Shown here in pieces: positions 31,560 to 43,600 of a stretch of 64,000 bases of DNA. This DNA comes from Ascarosepion bandense (lineage: Eukaryota; Mollusca; Cephalopoda; Sepiida; Sepiidae): contig JBBBDQ010001935.1 of NCBI GenBank assembly GCA_037127315.1, positions 3,735,001 to 3,799,000 on the forward strand. The letters run 5' to 3'. A program made the translations under genes and the position numbers. The notes under the pieces are model-generated. The model searched no databases and was not told the origin of the DNA. It worked only from the letters and a program-made list of their open reading frames with translations. Each line of letters starts with the position of its first letter. Position 1 is the stretch's first letter.

Positions 31560-32880
31560 TGAAAGCCAGATATGTCAAAAAGTTTTGAGCAGAAAAAAAA
31601 TGTAGAATAAGGATGTATAAAATCCAAGAATGGAACAATCATATTGGAGAAAGAGGAAATATTCCAACAATTGGAAGAATATATAAAAGATCTTTTCCAT
31701 GACAAGTGAGAGCAACCGATAATACTCAAAGATGGGGACAGACTAGAAATATTAAAGTCTGAAGTGGAATCTGCAATAGCCAAACTGAATAGAAACAAAG
31801 CAGCGGGACCAGATGGCATAGTCATAGAGCTGCTGATAGCCTTGGAAGAATTTGGCAGAGAGAAAATTATAGAAACAATAAATGAAATTTATAATAGTGG
31901 TGTAATACCAGATGACCTCAGCAAGTCGATCTTCATAGCACGACCAAAGAAGTCAGGAGCAAAGGGGCATAAGACAAGGATGCGTCTTTTCACCGGATCT
32001 ATTCAACTTGTACAGCAAGACTATTCTGGGAACACTAGAAGTTATGCCAGGATTCGTCACCGGAGGTCACATTTTAAACAATATAAGGTACGCAGTTGAT
32101 ACAGTGCTGATAGCAAACACAGAAAGGAAACCACAAAACCTCCTACAGAAGGTAGCTGAAGAGAGTGACGAGAAAGGACTAAAAATAAACTGCAAGAAAA
32201 CCGAATGCATGATCATCAGCAAAAAGGTCAGCCCAAAATGCCAAATACAGGTGAGGGATACTAAAATCAAGCAGGTACAAAAATTTAAATACCCAGGAAG
32301 TGTTCTAACAGAGGTCGGAAAGTGCAACACAGAGATCCGAAGGCGAATCAGCATGGCTAAAGAGGCATTCTAGAAGTTGAGTAAAGTATTAAGAAACAGG
32401 ACAATTTCATTAGAAACAAAGAAGAGAGTACTGGAATGCTATGTGATGTCAGTTCTTCAATGTTGACAATATCTTTGAAGATGAAGGAAAAACTTGAAAC
32501 AGCTGAAATGTTGTTCTACAAAAGGATGCTGCGAATATCATGGATCGAGCATGTGAGCAATGATGAGGTTTTGGAAATGATGGAAATGAAAAGAAAATTA
32601 ATACTGAGCATCAGGAAGAGACAGCTAAAGTTACTGGGACATGCAATGAGGAAGGGTGGCTTGGAGAACCTGACACTAACAGCGCAGATAGAAGGAAAAA
32701 GAGACAGGGGAAAGCAGCGGATAACATATTTGAAGGACCTGATCCGGTGTATGACGGAACGAGGGTTGCGTGGTGTAACAGGAGAAAGTGTGCTAAGAGC
32801 CACCAGGGATAGAGAGATGTGGAAAGCCATGATCACCTATTTCCTGAAAGGACAGGGCACGTAAAAGAAGAAAGTAGAAA
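31560..32880 (+). pseudogene. R-LINE (RTE-like), longest copy
   Basis: 5' truncated copy with the most reverse transcriptase left. Order: MESAIAKLNRNKAAGPDGIV (31764), PDDLSKSIFIARPKKSGA, an internal deletion with frameshift near 31960 that removes the first catalytic aspartate region, then VFSPDLFNLYSKT-like residues. Next comes NNIRYAVDTVLIANTERKPQ (32080-32140), where the YADD box reads YAVD, so a catalytic aspartate is lost. KFKYPGSVLTEVGKCNTEIR follows. A second deletion near 32462 removes the YGSECW motif. The C-terminus runs to AMITYFLKGQGT at 32864, then an A-rich tail. Inactive. Confidence 0.8.
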
Positions 32881-33359
32881 AAAAATTAATAAAAAGGAAA
32901 AAAGAAGAGAGAAGAGACATGACTGAAAAGAAAGAAAAGGGAAAGAAAAATTCAAATGTTGAAAAAGATAATATAAACTAAAATAAAGTAAAAATAAGTA
33001 AATAAAATCAAACCCAACATAAAAGATAAGAATAATGATAAAAATAAAAATAATATATTAAAATGTAAATAAAGATAAATTCTTTAGGTGATTTGTTCAT
33101 AAATACAAAAAAAAAAAAAAAGAAGAATAGTAATTAAAAAAATTGCCAGTTCAAAAAGCTAATTTTTTTAAAGTTATAAAACGAGCAAATAATGAAAATA
33201 TTGAGATAAATTTGAGATAATTTCAAAAATATTTAAGGGCATGGAAGATTCTATGTTTGCAAAAGTTAGTGATTTCATTATGTTGATTTAATTGGGAATT
33301 TTATTTTATGGATTTTTTTCTTGTAAGCAAAAGAAACATATTTCATGTAATGAGTTACA
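32881..33359. other. A-rich unassigned DNA
   Basis: Strong A richness with AAAATAAATA-type words after the R-LINE end; no gene or known repeat. Confidence 0.45.
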
Positions 33360-33384
33360 TGTTCCGACTTTATTTGTATTATTC

Positions 33385-33435
33385 TATGGGCATCTGATGA
33401 TGACCAGAGGGTACTTGGTTGAAATGTTGTGTCAA
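33385..33435 (+). ncRNA. Hammerhead-like motif near a Penelope relic
   Basis: CTGATGA at 33394-33400, a helix of GACCA and TGGTT around GAGGGTACT, then GAAA (33421-33424) and GTGTC (33429-33433). This matches the order of a hammerhead ribozyme core, except for one extra T after CTGATGA. Terminal repeats of Penelope-like elements are known to carry such ribozymes, and Penelope coding remains lie 50 bases away on the other strand. Activity not implied. Confidence 0.3.
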
Positions 33436-33479
33436 TTATAGCATCTATATTAACCAAGACGAGAAAAAAGTTTGAAATA

Positions 33480-33990
33480 ATTCCAAGATTTTTCTGGCTT
33501 TAGTTAATATTTTCTATTTAAATGTAGGAGTTTTATTTGCATCTGGCAATTGCTAATAGTATTTAGAGAAAGAAGTAGAATTACTATATGTTTTATTATT
33601 GAAAGATAAATTATGCTGGTAAAATCGAGACTTAAAATTATTTTTAGTACATCTGATATAATGTTTGGTAATATTAGAATTTTCAGTAATTGAGATAGTA
33701 GCTTGGTATACAAAGGAATCTGTAAGGCATTTATTTTGCATAGGACATACTTTAGGGTCATGACAATTGCAGGAACTTGTGTTAATATTACTATTTATGG
33801 TAAGTTGGTTATAATTAATATAATGTTGTTTTAGGATTTTGTTATTGTGTTTATTATTATCATATTGAGATTATCAGTGGAGCTATAACTAAGGTTCAGT
33901 GTAATTTTATTAAAAATTTTGCTAAGTAGATTATTAGTTGAGAAGTGTTTTTGAAGTAGACTAAGGAATTTATTGATTAACTTTAATTAA
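33480..33990 (-). pseudogene. Penelope-like element, linker and GIY-YIG endonuclease relic
   Basis: Minus strand from about 33985: INKFLSLLQKHFSTNNLLSK, IFNKITLNLSYSSTDNLNMI, a frameshift, then SCNCHDPKVCPMQNKCLTDS, FVYQATISITENSN, KHYIRCTKNNFKSRFYQHNL, SFSKYY and a stop. The CxC(6)C(5)CLT pattern and YI-x-CT...FKSRF..H...F match the Penelope endonuclease domain. The usual glycine of YIG is arginine, and two TGG codons have become TAG, so it is dead. Confidence 0.75.
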
Positions 33991-34106
33991 ATGGTGGTGT
34001 GTACCAAACTATTTTCCTCTTTCGACTATGTTTCATATGGTGATTAATTTGTTTAAGATATTTAATATCTTAATGTCTTTGAATTTAATATCTTAACATC
34101 TTTTTC

Positions 34107-34712
34107 ATGTTAGCATTCATTCAAAGACATTTTCATATTTTTCTAGAAAAATGTTCTCTACAAGACAGAATTAACTGCATTTCATTTTTCATGTTAGCAT
34201 TCATTCAAAGACATTTTCATATTTTTCTAGAAAAATGTTCTCTACAAGAAAGAATTAACTGCATTCCATTTTTCATGTTAGCATTCATTCAAAGACATTT
34301 TCATATTTTCTAGAAAAATGTTCTCTACAAGAAAGAATTAACTGCATTCCATTTTTCACGTTAGCATTCATTCAAAGACATTTTCATATTTTTCTAGAAA
34401 AATGTTCTCTACAAGACAGAATTAACTGCATTCCATTTTTCACGTTAGCATTCATTCAAAGACATTTTCATATTTTTCTAGAAAAATGTTCTCTACAAGA
34501 AAGAATTAACTGCATTCCATTTTTCACGTTAGCATTCATTCAAAGACATTTTCATATTTTTCTAGAAAAATGTTCTCTACAAGAAAGAATTAACTGCATT
34601 CCATTTTTCACGTTAGCATTCATTCAAAGACATTTTCATATTTTCTAGAAAAATGTTCTCTACAAGAAAGAATTAACTGCATTCCATTTTTCACGTTAGC
34701 ATTCATTTAAAG
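34107..34712. repeat. 84 bp satellite, homogeneous block, 7 units
   Basis: Unit starts at 34107, 34191, 34275, 34358, 34442, 34526, 34610 and 34693: spacing 84 or 83. Units hold TTAGCATTCATTCAAAGACA, CATATTTTTCTAGAAAAATG, TTCTCTACAAGA and AATTAACTGCATTCCATTTT. Neighbouring units differ at one to three bases, so this block was homogenised recently. As 84 is divisible by 3, a 68-codon frame is open through it; not a gene. Confidence 0.95.
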
Positions 34713-34744
34713 AACTCTTAAATTATTTATTCTACAGTGTTAAT

Positions 34745-35042
34745 AGTTTTTTTTTTTATAATCTTTTCACCCCGAGCAAGGCATTTCACTGCCACTATTG
34801 TGCAGGGGTTACATAGAGTGGTGAGAAAGGATGGTTAGATATAGGAAATGTCAGAGGGAGGGTGATAAGCGGGTAAGGATACTGAGAATGAGGGTTGGGT
34901 AGATGGTGAGAGTGTTGGGACAATAGGTGCAAGTTAGTGTGATAGGAGGTGTCTATTGACCTTACATTTAAACTCCTGGAGATTGTAGCTGTAGGGAAAG
35001 CAGACATGTGGAAGGGAATTACAAGAGAAACAATCTGCATTA
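34745..35042 (-). mobile_element. J-LINE 3' stub inserted in the satellite
   Basis: On the minus strand the end of the J-LINE frame (NLQEFKCKVNRHL type, near 34975), a 3' UTR and the tail at 34750-34800 (CACCCCGAGCAAGGCATTTC on plus). Satellite sequence resumes at 35043. Confidence 0.8.
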
Positions 35043-35190
35043 CAGTACGTTTTTAATGTCAGCATTCATTCAATGACCTCGTATTTTTTCTTTTACAATG
35101 GTAATAGTCACCCTCTACTAAACAGAACAAATATGTTTTTCAAGTTAGAATTAATTGAAAGACCTTTTAACATTTTTCTTCTATAAAGTT

Positions 35191-37838
35191 GTATTGTATT
35201 GTATTGTAGCGGCATTCACCCAGGACGGGTTGAGCCGGCATCCCCAAGAACATTTGAAGCGTCTCTCCCAGCGGCGGCCCACGATCGGCGATCTTGAGCC
35301 AGCTCCACTCCGATCTCTGCCCAGTCCCGGTTCCACCTCCGAAATCCCACGACATTTGGGCCCGAGATCGGCTCCATGTCCCCCTTCAGCGTGGCTGCCC
35401 ACGTCCTCAGCTGACCCCCCGCACGCTTGCGCCAGCCCGGTAGGGGCCTCGGGAAGAGGCAGTCGCGAATCAGCTCACCCGGAGGACAGCGCGCAGCATG
35501 GCCGAACCAACGCAGTCGACGGAGTCGGAGAGCAGCCGGTATCGGTTGAAGACAGCATGTTTGACGAAGGGTCGATGTCCGCACCCGATCAATCCGCCGG
35601 AAACGCAGGATGCGCCGGAGACAGTCATTGTCGAAGACCTCCACCCTCTTGAGGTCCGCTACGCGCACCGGCCACGTCTCGCAGCCATACAGCAAGATGG
35701 ATCGCACAACAGCTTGGTAGACGCGGCTCTTTGTACGCAGGGCGATCTCCCGCCTTGACCAGAGACACTTCTGGAGGCGGTTGAAGGCGGCCCTCGCAAG
35801 GTTGATGCGACGCCCGATCTCATCGCCACCCTGGCCGTTCGGGACAAAAGACGAGCCCAGATAGATGAAGTGGTCCACCATCTCCAGGGGTGTTCCGTCG
35901 AGCAGGATGGGTTGTTGGGCCTCTGGAGGCAACAGCGCCGTCATCACCTTCGTCTTTGCAGCATTGATGCGCATGCCGACCGCGCACGCGCTGGCATGCA
36001 CTCGGCTGACGGCCGCCTGCACCTCCTCGATGCTGTCACCAAGAAGGACAATGTCGTCAGCGTACGCCAGGTCGGTCACGGCCAAGTCGCGGCCCACCCG
36101 AACCCCAGTGAAGCCTTGAAGGGCGCTCATCAGAATCCAGTCGATAGCGTAGTTGAAGAGCGTCGGGGAGAGCGCGCATCCCTGTCGCACACCAGTGCGG
36201 ACCTCAAACGCCCCGGTCTCAGCACCGTAAGCACGAACACGTGTCCTCGTCTCCCGGTAGTAGGCCTGAATCAGACGCAGCAGCTTTGGCGGAATGCCAT
36301 CGTCCCGCATGATAATCCACAGAGCGGCGCGGTCCACCGAGTCGAAGGCCGCTGCAAAATCGATGAAACAGAGCACCGTCGGTTGTTGGTAAGACCAGCG
36401 CGTCTCCAGTATCCGGCGTAGACAAAAGATCTGGTCAGAGCACCCTCTACCCGGACGGAAACCAGCCTGGCTTGGGCGGGTACGGTGGTCGCGAGCGAGT
36501 TGGAAGCGCTTCAGTAGCAGGACTGTGAACAGTTTGGCCGAAATATCGATCAGGCTGATTCCGCGGTAGTTGCTACATACTCGTTTGTCGCCTTTTTTGA
36601 AGAAGGGGAGAAGCACTGCCTCTCTCCAGTCAGCGGGGACGACCTCTGTGTTCCAGATCTTCATCAGGAGGCGGTGTAACCATGGCACCATCACCTCGGA
36701 ACAGCTTTTGAAGATTTCAACTGGAAGGCCATCTTCACCGGGGGCCCTGTTGTTCTTCAGCTGAAAGAGAGCCACGCGAACTTCATCTGGCGTCGGTGGA
36801 TCCGTGTTGCAGGCATACGTTGTTGCTGCAGATGTGCTGGCATGGACAGGGGTTGGTGCTGGATCATGGTTAAGCAGAGCACTAAAATGCTCTTGCCACC
36901 TGTCAAGCCGGGCTGACATATCGGCGATCGTATTGCCTGCTGCATCGACGAGAGTATCGCTCGCGCCCCGTGATGGACGGCTGACCCGGTTGAGAAGACG
37001 GTACAGCTTTCTGGTATCACCATTGGCTGAGGCCTGTTCCGTTTCTTCCGCCACTCTCCGCCAGTACGCGTTGCGGTCGTTGCGGACTGCTTGCGCCGTT
37101 CTGCGCCGTAGCTCGCGGTAGTGTGTGGATTGTGTCAGTCGCGCACGCCGTGCTCGTTCGGCCAGATCAATCGTCCCCGCGGAGATCCAATCGCGGTGCC
37201 GACGGCGGGTGTAGCCCAGATGGGCCTTAGCTGCGTTTGTAACCTCTGTCTTTAGCGCGCTCCATTCCGCTTCTGGAGGTGCCTCCTCGTCCAAGACGAG
37301 GCCGTCAAAACGGTTCCGCAGCTCAACACGAAAAGGCTCAGCAACCACCGATTTGAGTTTTGATACATCAAACCGGCGGGCTGGTTGCCGCGGAGGAAGA
37401 CGCTTCAAGCGAAGACGAAGTTTTGCACGGACAAGAACGTGGTCGGAGCCGTTTGCACTCCCGGTTTCTGCTCCTCTATACGCCCGACAGTCAAGCACGC
37501 AGTTGGCCCAACGGGACCGCACTAGGACGTAGTCTATCTGGTTCTGCGTGTGACCGTCGTTTGAGTTCCAGGTGTCTGCGCGGGTGGTCGAAACGTGTGT
37601 TGCTGACCACCAGGCGGTTTGCGGCCGCAAAGTTGACGAGGCGATCGCCGTTGTCACATCGGGTCCCCAAAGCAAACCGACCGAGGATGTGTCTGGATGT
37701 GTCGTCGCCTGGCCCCGTGCGCGCATTCCAATCACCCGCGACAATCAGCATGTCGCGGCGAGGAACCCCTCGGACGACCTGCTGGAGCCGGCTGTAGAAC
37801 GCGTCCTTGGTGGCATCGTCTGCATCAAGAAAGTTAAG
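35191..37838 (-). mobile_element. GC-rich RTE-like LINE inserted in the satellite
   Basis: A 2.65 kb element far richer in G and C than all surroundings. On the minus strand it is 5' truncated inside the endonuclease and ends in a (TACAA)4 tail at 35191-35208. Flanks share AAAGTT (35185-35190 and 37839-37844), a likely target duplication inside a satellite monomer. The short tandem tail and lack of poly-A fit the RTE group. The low decay compared with all other LINEs here marks a young insertion. Confidence 0.85.
35216..37744 (-). pseudogene. RTE-like endonuclease/reverse transcriptase, nearly intact
   Basis: One frame of 842 codons. Residues 1-50 are out of the true frame; the true upstream frame is the one at about 37560-37907 (VPRRDMLIVAGDWNARTGPG, an APE-type endonuclease segment), so one frameshift lies near 37570. 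From residue 51 on: NQIDYVLV (68-74, endonuclease end), LKNNRAPGEDGLPVEIF (329-345), SNYRGISLID (391-400), CFIDFAAAFD (459-468, first catalytic Asp), TGVRQGCALSP (517-527), LAYADDIVLLG (559-569, catalytic pair), FIYLGSSF (626-633), LLYGCETW (684-691) and RLRWFGHAAR (743-752). All catalytic residues of the polymerase are present. Only the 5' truncation and one frameshift prevent function. Similar proteins are common in flatworms and other lophotrochozoans (recollection). Confidence 0.85.
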
Positions 37839-37929
37839 AAAGTTAATAGTCACTTTCTTCAAGACAGAACAAACTTCCTTACAATACATTTGTAAATTAG
37901 TATTCATTCAAAGTTCTCTTTACTTTTTA

Positions 37930-38058
37930 CTAGCAGCATAGCCCGGCATTGCTTGGGTGCAATGAAAGCTTTAAAACTAATCCATGGTCCTAGAGCTCAG
38001 ACTCAGCCTAATATTTGAAATAAAAATTGCGACAATTTACTAATCGCACCTAATATAT

Positions 38059-38097
<39 letters not shown>

Positions 38098-38289
38098 CAG
38101 TATAGCCCGGCGTTACTCGGCTGTAATGAAAGCTTTAAAACTAATCCATGGTCCTAGAGCTCAGACTCAGCGTAAAGAATATTTGTGTGAATTTTGGTGA
38201 GAATCGGATAAAAATTGTGGATTTGTATAAAGGGCATACAGACAGATAAACAGACACACACACAAACATCTTGCCTTTTATATATATAA
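37930..38289 (-). mobile_element. Chimeric Helitron pair 1 (two 3' ends in tandem)
   Basis: 37930-38093: about 110 bases of a Helitron 3' end (CTAGCAGCATAGCCCGGCAT on plus) followed by CGCACCTAATATAT and (CA)n. 38094-38289: a second 3' end (CTAGCAGTATAGCCCGGCGT) reaching to the inner (TA)n, where it stops. The same two-part join occurs at 39022-39764. Confidence 0.7.
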
Positions 38290-39012
38290 ATTCATTCATA
38301 CCCTTTTTTTCGACAATTTTATTAGTCATTCTCTATTAGAGAGAATTAACTTTATTTCAATAATTTTTTCATGTTTGTGTTCAGTCACAAAACATCTCAA
38401 GTTTTCCTCTGCAATGTTATTTGTCACTCTCTTCAATATAAACCACATTACAATACGTTTTTCAAGATAGCATTCATCCAAAGACTTCTTAAAAGTTTTC
38501 TTCTACAATGGTAACTCTACAATACTAAATTGACTGCATTTCATTTTTCAAGATAGCATTCATTCAAAGACTTCTTAAAAGTTTTTTGTATGATGGTAAT
38601 AGTCTCTCTCTACAGTATTAAATTAACTGCATTCAATTTTTCAAGTTAGCATTCATTCAAAGACTTCTTAAACTTTTTCTTGTCTTTATAAAAGTCTTTA
38701 TATGAATGCTAATATGAAAAAATGAATGCAGTTAATTTAGTCTTTTAGAGAGAGACTATTATCATTATATAATAGTCTACATTCCATTTTTCACGTTAGC
38801 ATTCATTCAATGGCTTCTTAAATGTTTTTTTATCATGGTAATATTCTGTCTCTACAAGACTAAATTAAATGCATTCCTTTTTTCATATTAGCATTCATAT
38901 AAAGACTTCTTAAATGTTTTTTGTATAATGTTAATGTTCTATCTCTAGAAGGCTAAATTGGATGCATTCTATTTTTCAAGTTAGTATTCATTCAAAGACT
39001 TCGTAAAAGTAT
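38287..39012. repeat. Segmental duplication inside the satellite, rearranged
   Basis: 38287-38683 matches 40802-41214 and 38770-39012 matches 42128-42362, nearly base for base. Between them, 38688-38765 is a satellite unit in reverse orientation (GAATGCTAATATGAAAAAAT, GCAGTTAATTTAGTCTTTTA). So one copy lost about 900 bp and gained an inverted unit at the join. Confidence 0.8.
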
Positions 39013-39021
39013 TCTTTTTTA

Positions 39022-39170
39022 CTAGCAGCATAGACCAGCATTGCTTGGGTGCAATGAAAGCTTTAAAACTAATCCATGGTCTTGGAGCTCAGACTCAGCC
39101 TAAAGAATATTTGAAATAAAAATAATTGCGACAATTTACCAATCGCACCTAATATATATATATATATATC

Positions 39171-39211
<41 letters not shown>

Positions 39212-39764
39212 TAGCAGTATAGCCCGGCGTTACTCGGGTGTAATGAAAGCTTTAAAACTAATCCATGGTCCTAGAGCTCAGACTCAGCGTAAAGAATATT
39301 TGTGTGAATTTTGGTGAGAATCGGATAAAAATTGTGGATTTGTATAAAGGGCACACAGACAGATAAACAGACACACACACAAACATCTTGCCTTTTATAT
39401 ATATATATATATATATTATCGATTTTCTGCACTATTGTAAGAACTGCAACCTTGAAACTTCTGAATATCATTTCTTATGTCTTTGTCTATGAGTGTATCA
39501 AATTTGATTAAAATCGGACCACTTCTTCTATAACCCTATTTTTTCGATTATTGATTTTCAATATTTATCATGGGGTACCTTGTCACAAAACCTAGCTAAG
39601 AACACTTGCAGGCGCTTATAGTACAACTGTGTAAATTTTCAAGAAAATCGGTTCAGCCATTTCGGAGTCTATAGGTAACGGACACACACACGCACACACA
39701 CACATGCACACACACACATGCACACACACACAGAGACAAAGTTCCATTTATAAATAAGTTTTGA
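39022..39764 (-). mobile_element. Chimeric Helitron pair 2, downstream member complete
   Basis: 39022-39210: Helitron 3' end, then CGCACCTAATATAT and (TA)n(CA)n. 39211-39764: a complete copy with CTAG at 39211 and 5' end TCAAAACTTATTTATAAATG at 39764 (TC retained), flanked by A and T. Hairpin intact. Long (CA)n at 39683-39740. Confidence 0.75.
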
Positions 39765-40690
39765 TTTTACAGCTGCAATACAAATATGTACAATTGTAGG
39801 GGGAAGAAATTAAGAACTAAAACCATTAGGGAAAATCCCAACTAAGAAAAATTCACAAGTCAGTGTGGAAAGCAAATTCAGAATCCTGATTGGATTAAAA
39901 ACAGCAAATTCATATATGATGTATTTTCACTCTTTGATGTGAAAAGGCTCGCTGGAGCAGGCATCATGAGAAGTTTCACTGTTTAAACCATGATGCTAAC
40001 CTGTCAAAATTAATCAGATGGAAGCAGCAGCTGACAGCATCTCACCATGTCAAGAAGAAACTTCAAGCTGACTCGCCCTCACTGCCAATTTTTTTCTTCT
40101 TTTTCACTCCACGCCAACCCGGACATAGGTCACACCACAGTTTCATTTGACCTCTTCTTACAACGTCCTTTTCTTCATTTTCACACCACACCGCTAAAGA
40201 GGACAACAGCAACAACAAAATGGTCATGTTACGTACAACTTCTTTATTTGTTTTGCCCTCTCTCTCTCTCAACCTGTCACGACCTGCCCCAAAAGAGGAA
40301 GACACAAAGACTTTACATTCTGCTACTACACAACTATGAACTCTAAACATCTGCAGACTTTTTAAAGACCTACATTACTACTACAAACATTTTCTACAAC
40401 TCTTGATACCCTAAACTTTCTAATTGAGCATTAATTTCTACAAAGCCTTGTTATTCATTTCCTTTAATAAATTATTATTTTAACATGAAAAATGTATATT
40501 TTCTTAAACTATTTCACACAATTCCAAATATTCCAACCAGCCAACAACCAACCTGAGAAAAATCTTCTGATAATTCTGATGATGATAACTCTGGATAAAA
40601 CATGTAAACTGTAGGGAGTTTGGTTAAGTATGACACAAGGCTGAACCAAGAAACATTAACCACCACCCTACGGCTTCACAAACATAATTA
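39765..40690. other. Non-satellite stretch inside the array
   Basis: Unique-looking DNA with opposed open frames at 40047-40346 (plus) and 40063-40350 (minus). Neither has a domain; the plus frame has threonine/histidine/leucine-rich composition. No splice support. I do not call a gene. Confidence 0.4.
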
Positions 40691-43600
40691 ACTGAATTAC
40701 AATATGTTTTTCACGTTATTATTCATTCAAAGATCTCTTAATTTTTTCTTCTACAGGGTTAATAGTCACTCTCTTTTTGCACAGACATTACAATACTTTC
40801 TGCAAATTCATTCATACCCTTTTTTCGACAATTTTATTGGTCATCCTCTATTAGAGAGAATTAACTTTATTTCAATAATTTTTTCACGTTTGTGTTCAGT
40901 CACAAAACATCTCAAGTTTTCCTCTGCAATGTTATTTGTCACTCTCTTCAATATAAACCACATTACAATACGTTTTTCAAGATAGCATTCATCCAAAGAC
41001 TTCTTAAAAGTTTTCTTCTACAATGAGACTATTACGTCTCTCTCTACAATACTAAATTGACTGCATTTCATTTTTCAAGATAGCATTCATTCAAAGACTT
41101 CTTAAAAGTTTTTTGTATGATGGTCATAGTCTCTCTCTACAGTATTAAATTAACTGCATTCAATTTTTCAAGTTAGCATTCATTCAAAGACTTCTTAAAC
41201 TTTTTCTTGTATAATAGTAAAAATCTTTCTCTACAAGTCTAAATTGACTGCATTCCATTTTTCATGATAGCATTAATTCAAAGACGTCTTAAAAGCTTTC
41301 TTGTATAATGATAATAGTCTCTCTCTCTACAAGACTAAATTGACTGCATTCCATTTTTCAAGTTAACATTCATTCAAAGACTTCTTAAACTTTTCTTCTA
41401 TCATGGTAATTAATAGTCTCCCTCTAAAAGACTAAATTAACTGCATTCATTTTTTCATGTTAGCATTCATTTAAAGACTTCTTAAAAGTTTTCTTTGATA
41501 ATGGTAAAACTAAAATAACTGCATTCCTTTTTTATATTAGCATTCATTCAAAGACTTCTTAAAAAGATTCTTGTATAATAGTAATAATCTCTTTCTACAA
41601 GATTGACTGCATTCTCTTTTTTCGTTAGCATTAATTCAAAGCCTTTTAAAAGCTTTCTTGTATAATGGTAAGAATGTTTCCCTTCAATACTTCATTGACT
41701 GCATTCAATTTTTCAAATTGACATTCATTCAAAGACTTAAAAATTTTCTACAAGACTAAAGTGATTGCATCACTTTTGTCATGTTAGTATTCATTTAAAG
41801 ACATTTCTTAAAAATTTTCTTGTATAATGATAATAATCTACAAAAATAAATTGACTGCATTCCATCTTTCAAGTTAAAATTCATTCAAAGACTTCTTAAA
41901 ATATTTATTGCACAATCTCTAGAAGACTAAAACTGAATACATTCCATTTTTCGAGTTAGCATTCATTCAAAAGACTTCTTAAAAGTATTCTTGTGTAATA
42001 GTAATTAATCTCTTTCTCCAAGACTAATTTGACTGCATTCCATTTTTCATGTTAGCATTCATTCAAAGACGTTTTAACGTTTTTTGTATCATAGTAATAA
42101 TCTTTCTCTACAAGTCAATTTAGACTACATTCCATTTTTCACGTTAGCATTCATTCAATGGCTTCTTAAATGTTTTTTTTTATCATGGTAATAGTCTGTC
42201 TCTACAAGACTAAATTAAATGCATTCCTTTTTTCATATTAGCATTCATATAAAGACTTCTTAAATGTTTTTTGTATAATGTTAATGTTCTATCTCTAGAA
42301 GGCTAAATTGGATGCATTCTATTTTTCAAGTTAGTATTCATTCAAAGACTTCTTAAAAGTATTCTTTTATAATAGTAATAATCTCTTTCTACAAGATTAA
42401 ATTGACTGCATTCCCTTTTTTTCGTTAGCATTCATTCAAAGACATTTTAAAAGTTTTCTTGTCTAATGGTGACTAAATTTACTCTATTATATTTTTGAAG
42501 TTAACAGTCATTCAAAGACTTCTTAAACATTTTCTTCTACATGACTAAATTTTTTGCTTTCCATTTTGAAATTAGCATTAATCTCAAAGACATCTAAAGG
42601 ATTTTTTATAATTGTATAGATGTCTACAAGACTAAATTAACTGTGTTCCATTTTTCATATTAGCATTCATTTAAAAAGTTGTTAAAGCTTTTCTTCGAGA
42701 ATGATAATAGTCTCTCTCTACAAGACTAAATTAACTGCATTCTATTTTTTATTAGCATTCATTTAAAGACTTCTTAAACGTGTTCTTGCATAAAGATCAT
42801 AGTCTCTCTGTACAAGACTAAATTGAATGCATTTCATATTTCAAGTTAGCAGTCATTGAAAGACTTCTTAAAAGTTTTCTTGTACAATGGCAATAATTTT
42901 CTCTAGAAGACTTGAGTCCGTTCCATTTTTCAAGTTAGCATTCATTCAAAGACTACTTAGATGTTTTCTTGACAATAATCTCTTTGTACAAGATTAAATT
43001 GACTTCATTCCCTTTTTAGTTAGCATTCATTCTTTTTAAATGTTTACTTGTATGAAAGTAATAATCTTTCTCAACAAAATATACTGCTTTCCATTTTTAC
43101 GTCAGCATTCATTCAAAAACTTTTCTTCTATACTGGTAATAGTCTCTCTCTACAAGACTAAATTAACTGCATTCCATTTAAAGTTTTCTTCTATAATGCT
43201 AATCTTCTACAAGACTAAATTGACGGCATCCTAATTTTCAAAGACTTCTTAAAAGTTTTCTTGTATAATTGTAATCGTCTCTCTCTACAAGACTAAATTG
43301 ACTGATTCTTTTTCTCAAATTAATATTCATTCATAGACTTCTTTAAAGTTTTCTTGTATAGGAGGAATAATATTTTTCTACAATACTAAATTGACTGGAT
43401 TCTATTTTTTAAGTTAAAATTCATTCAAAGATGCTGAACCTTTTTCTTCTATAATGGTAATAGTCTCTCTCAAGATGACTAAATATTTTGTTTTCCATTT
43501 TGAAGTTAGCATTAATTCAAAGACTTTTTTAAAAATGTTAATAGTCTCTCTCTACAAGACTAAATTAACTGCATTCCATTTTTTATATCAGCATTCATTA

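Noticed and set aside
34107..34313. 68-codon open frame with 28-residue repeats
   Set aside because: It is the 84 bp satellite read in frame; the period is divisible by 3 and the frame ends as soon as an 83 bp unit occurs.
35865..36421. Plus-strand frames of 84 and 183 codons
   Set aside because: Antisense shadows of the GC-rich LINE; high GC lowers stop frequency.
40047..40350. Opposed open frames of 99 and 95 codons
   Set aside because: No domain, no splice sites, and both strands open over the same interval, which suggests low stop density by chance.
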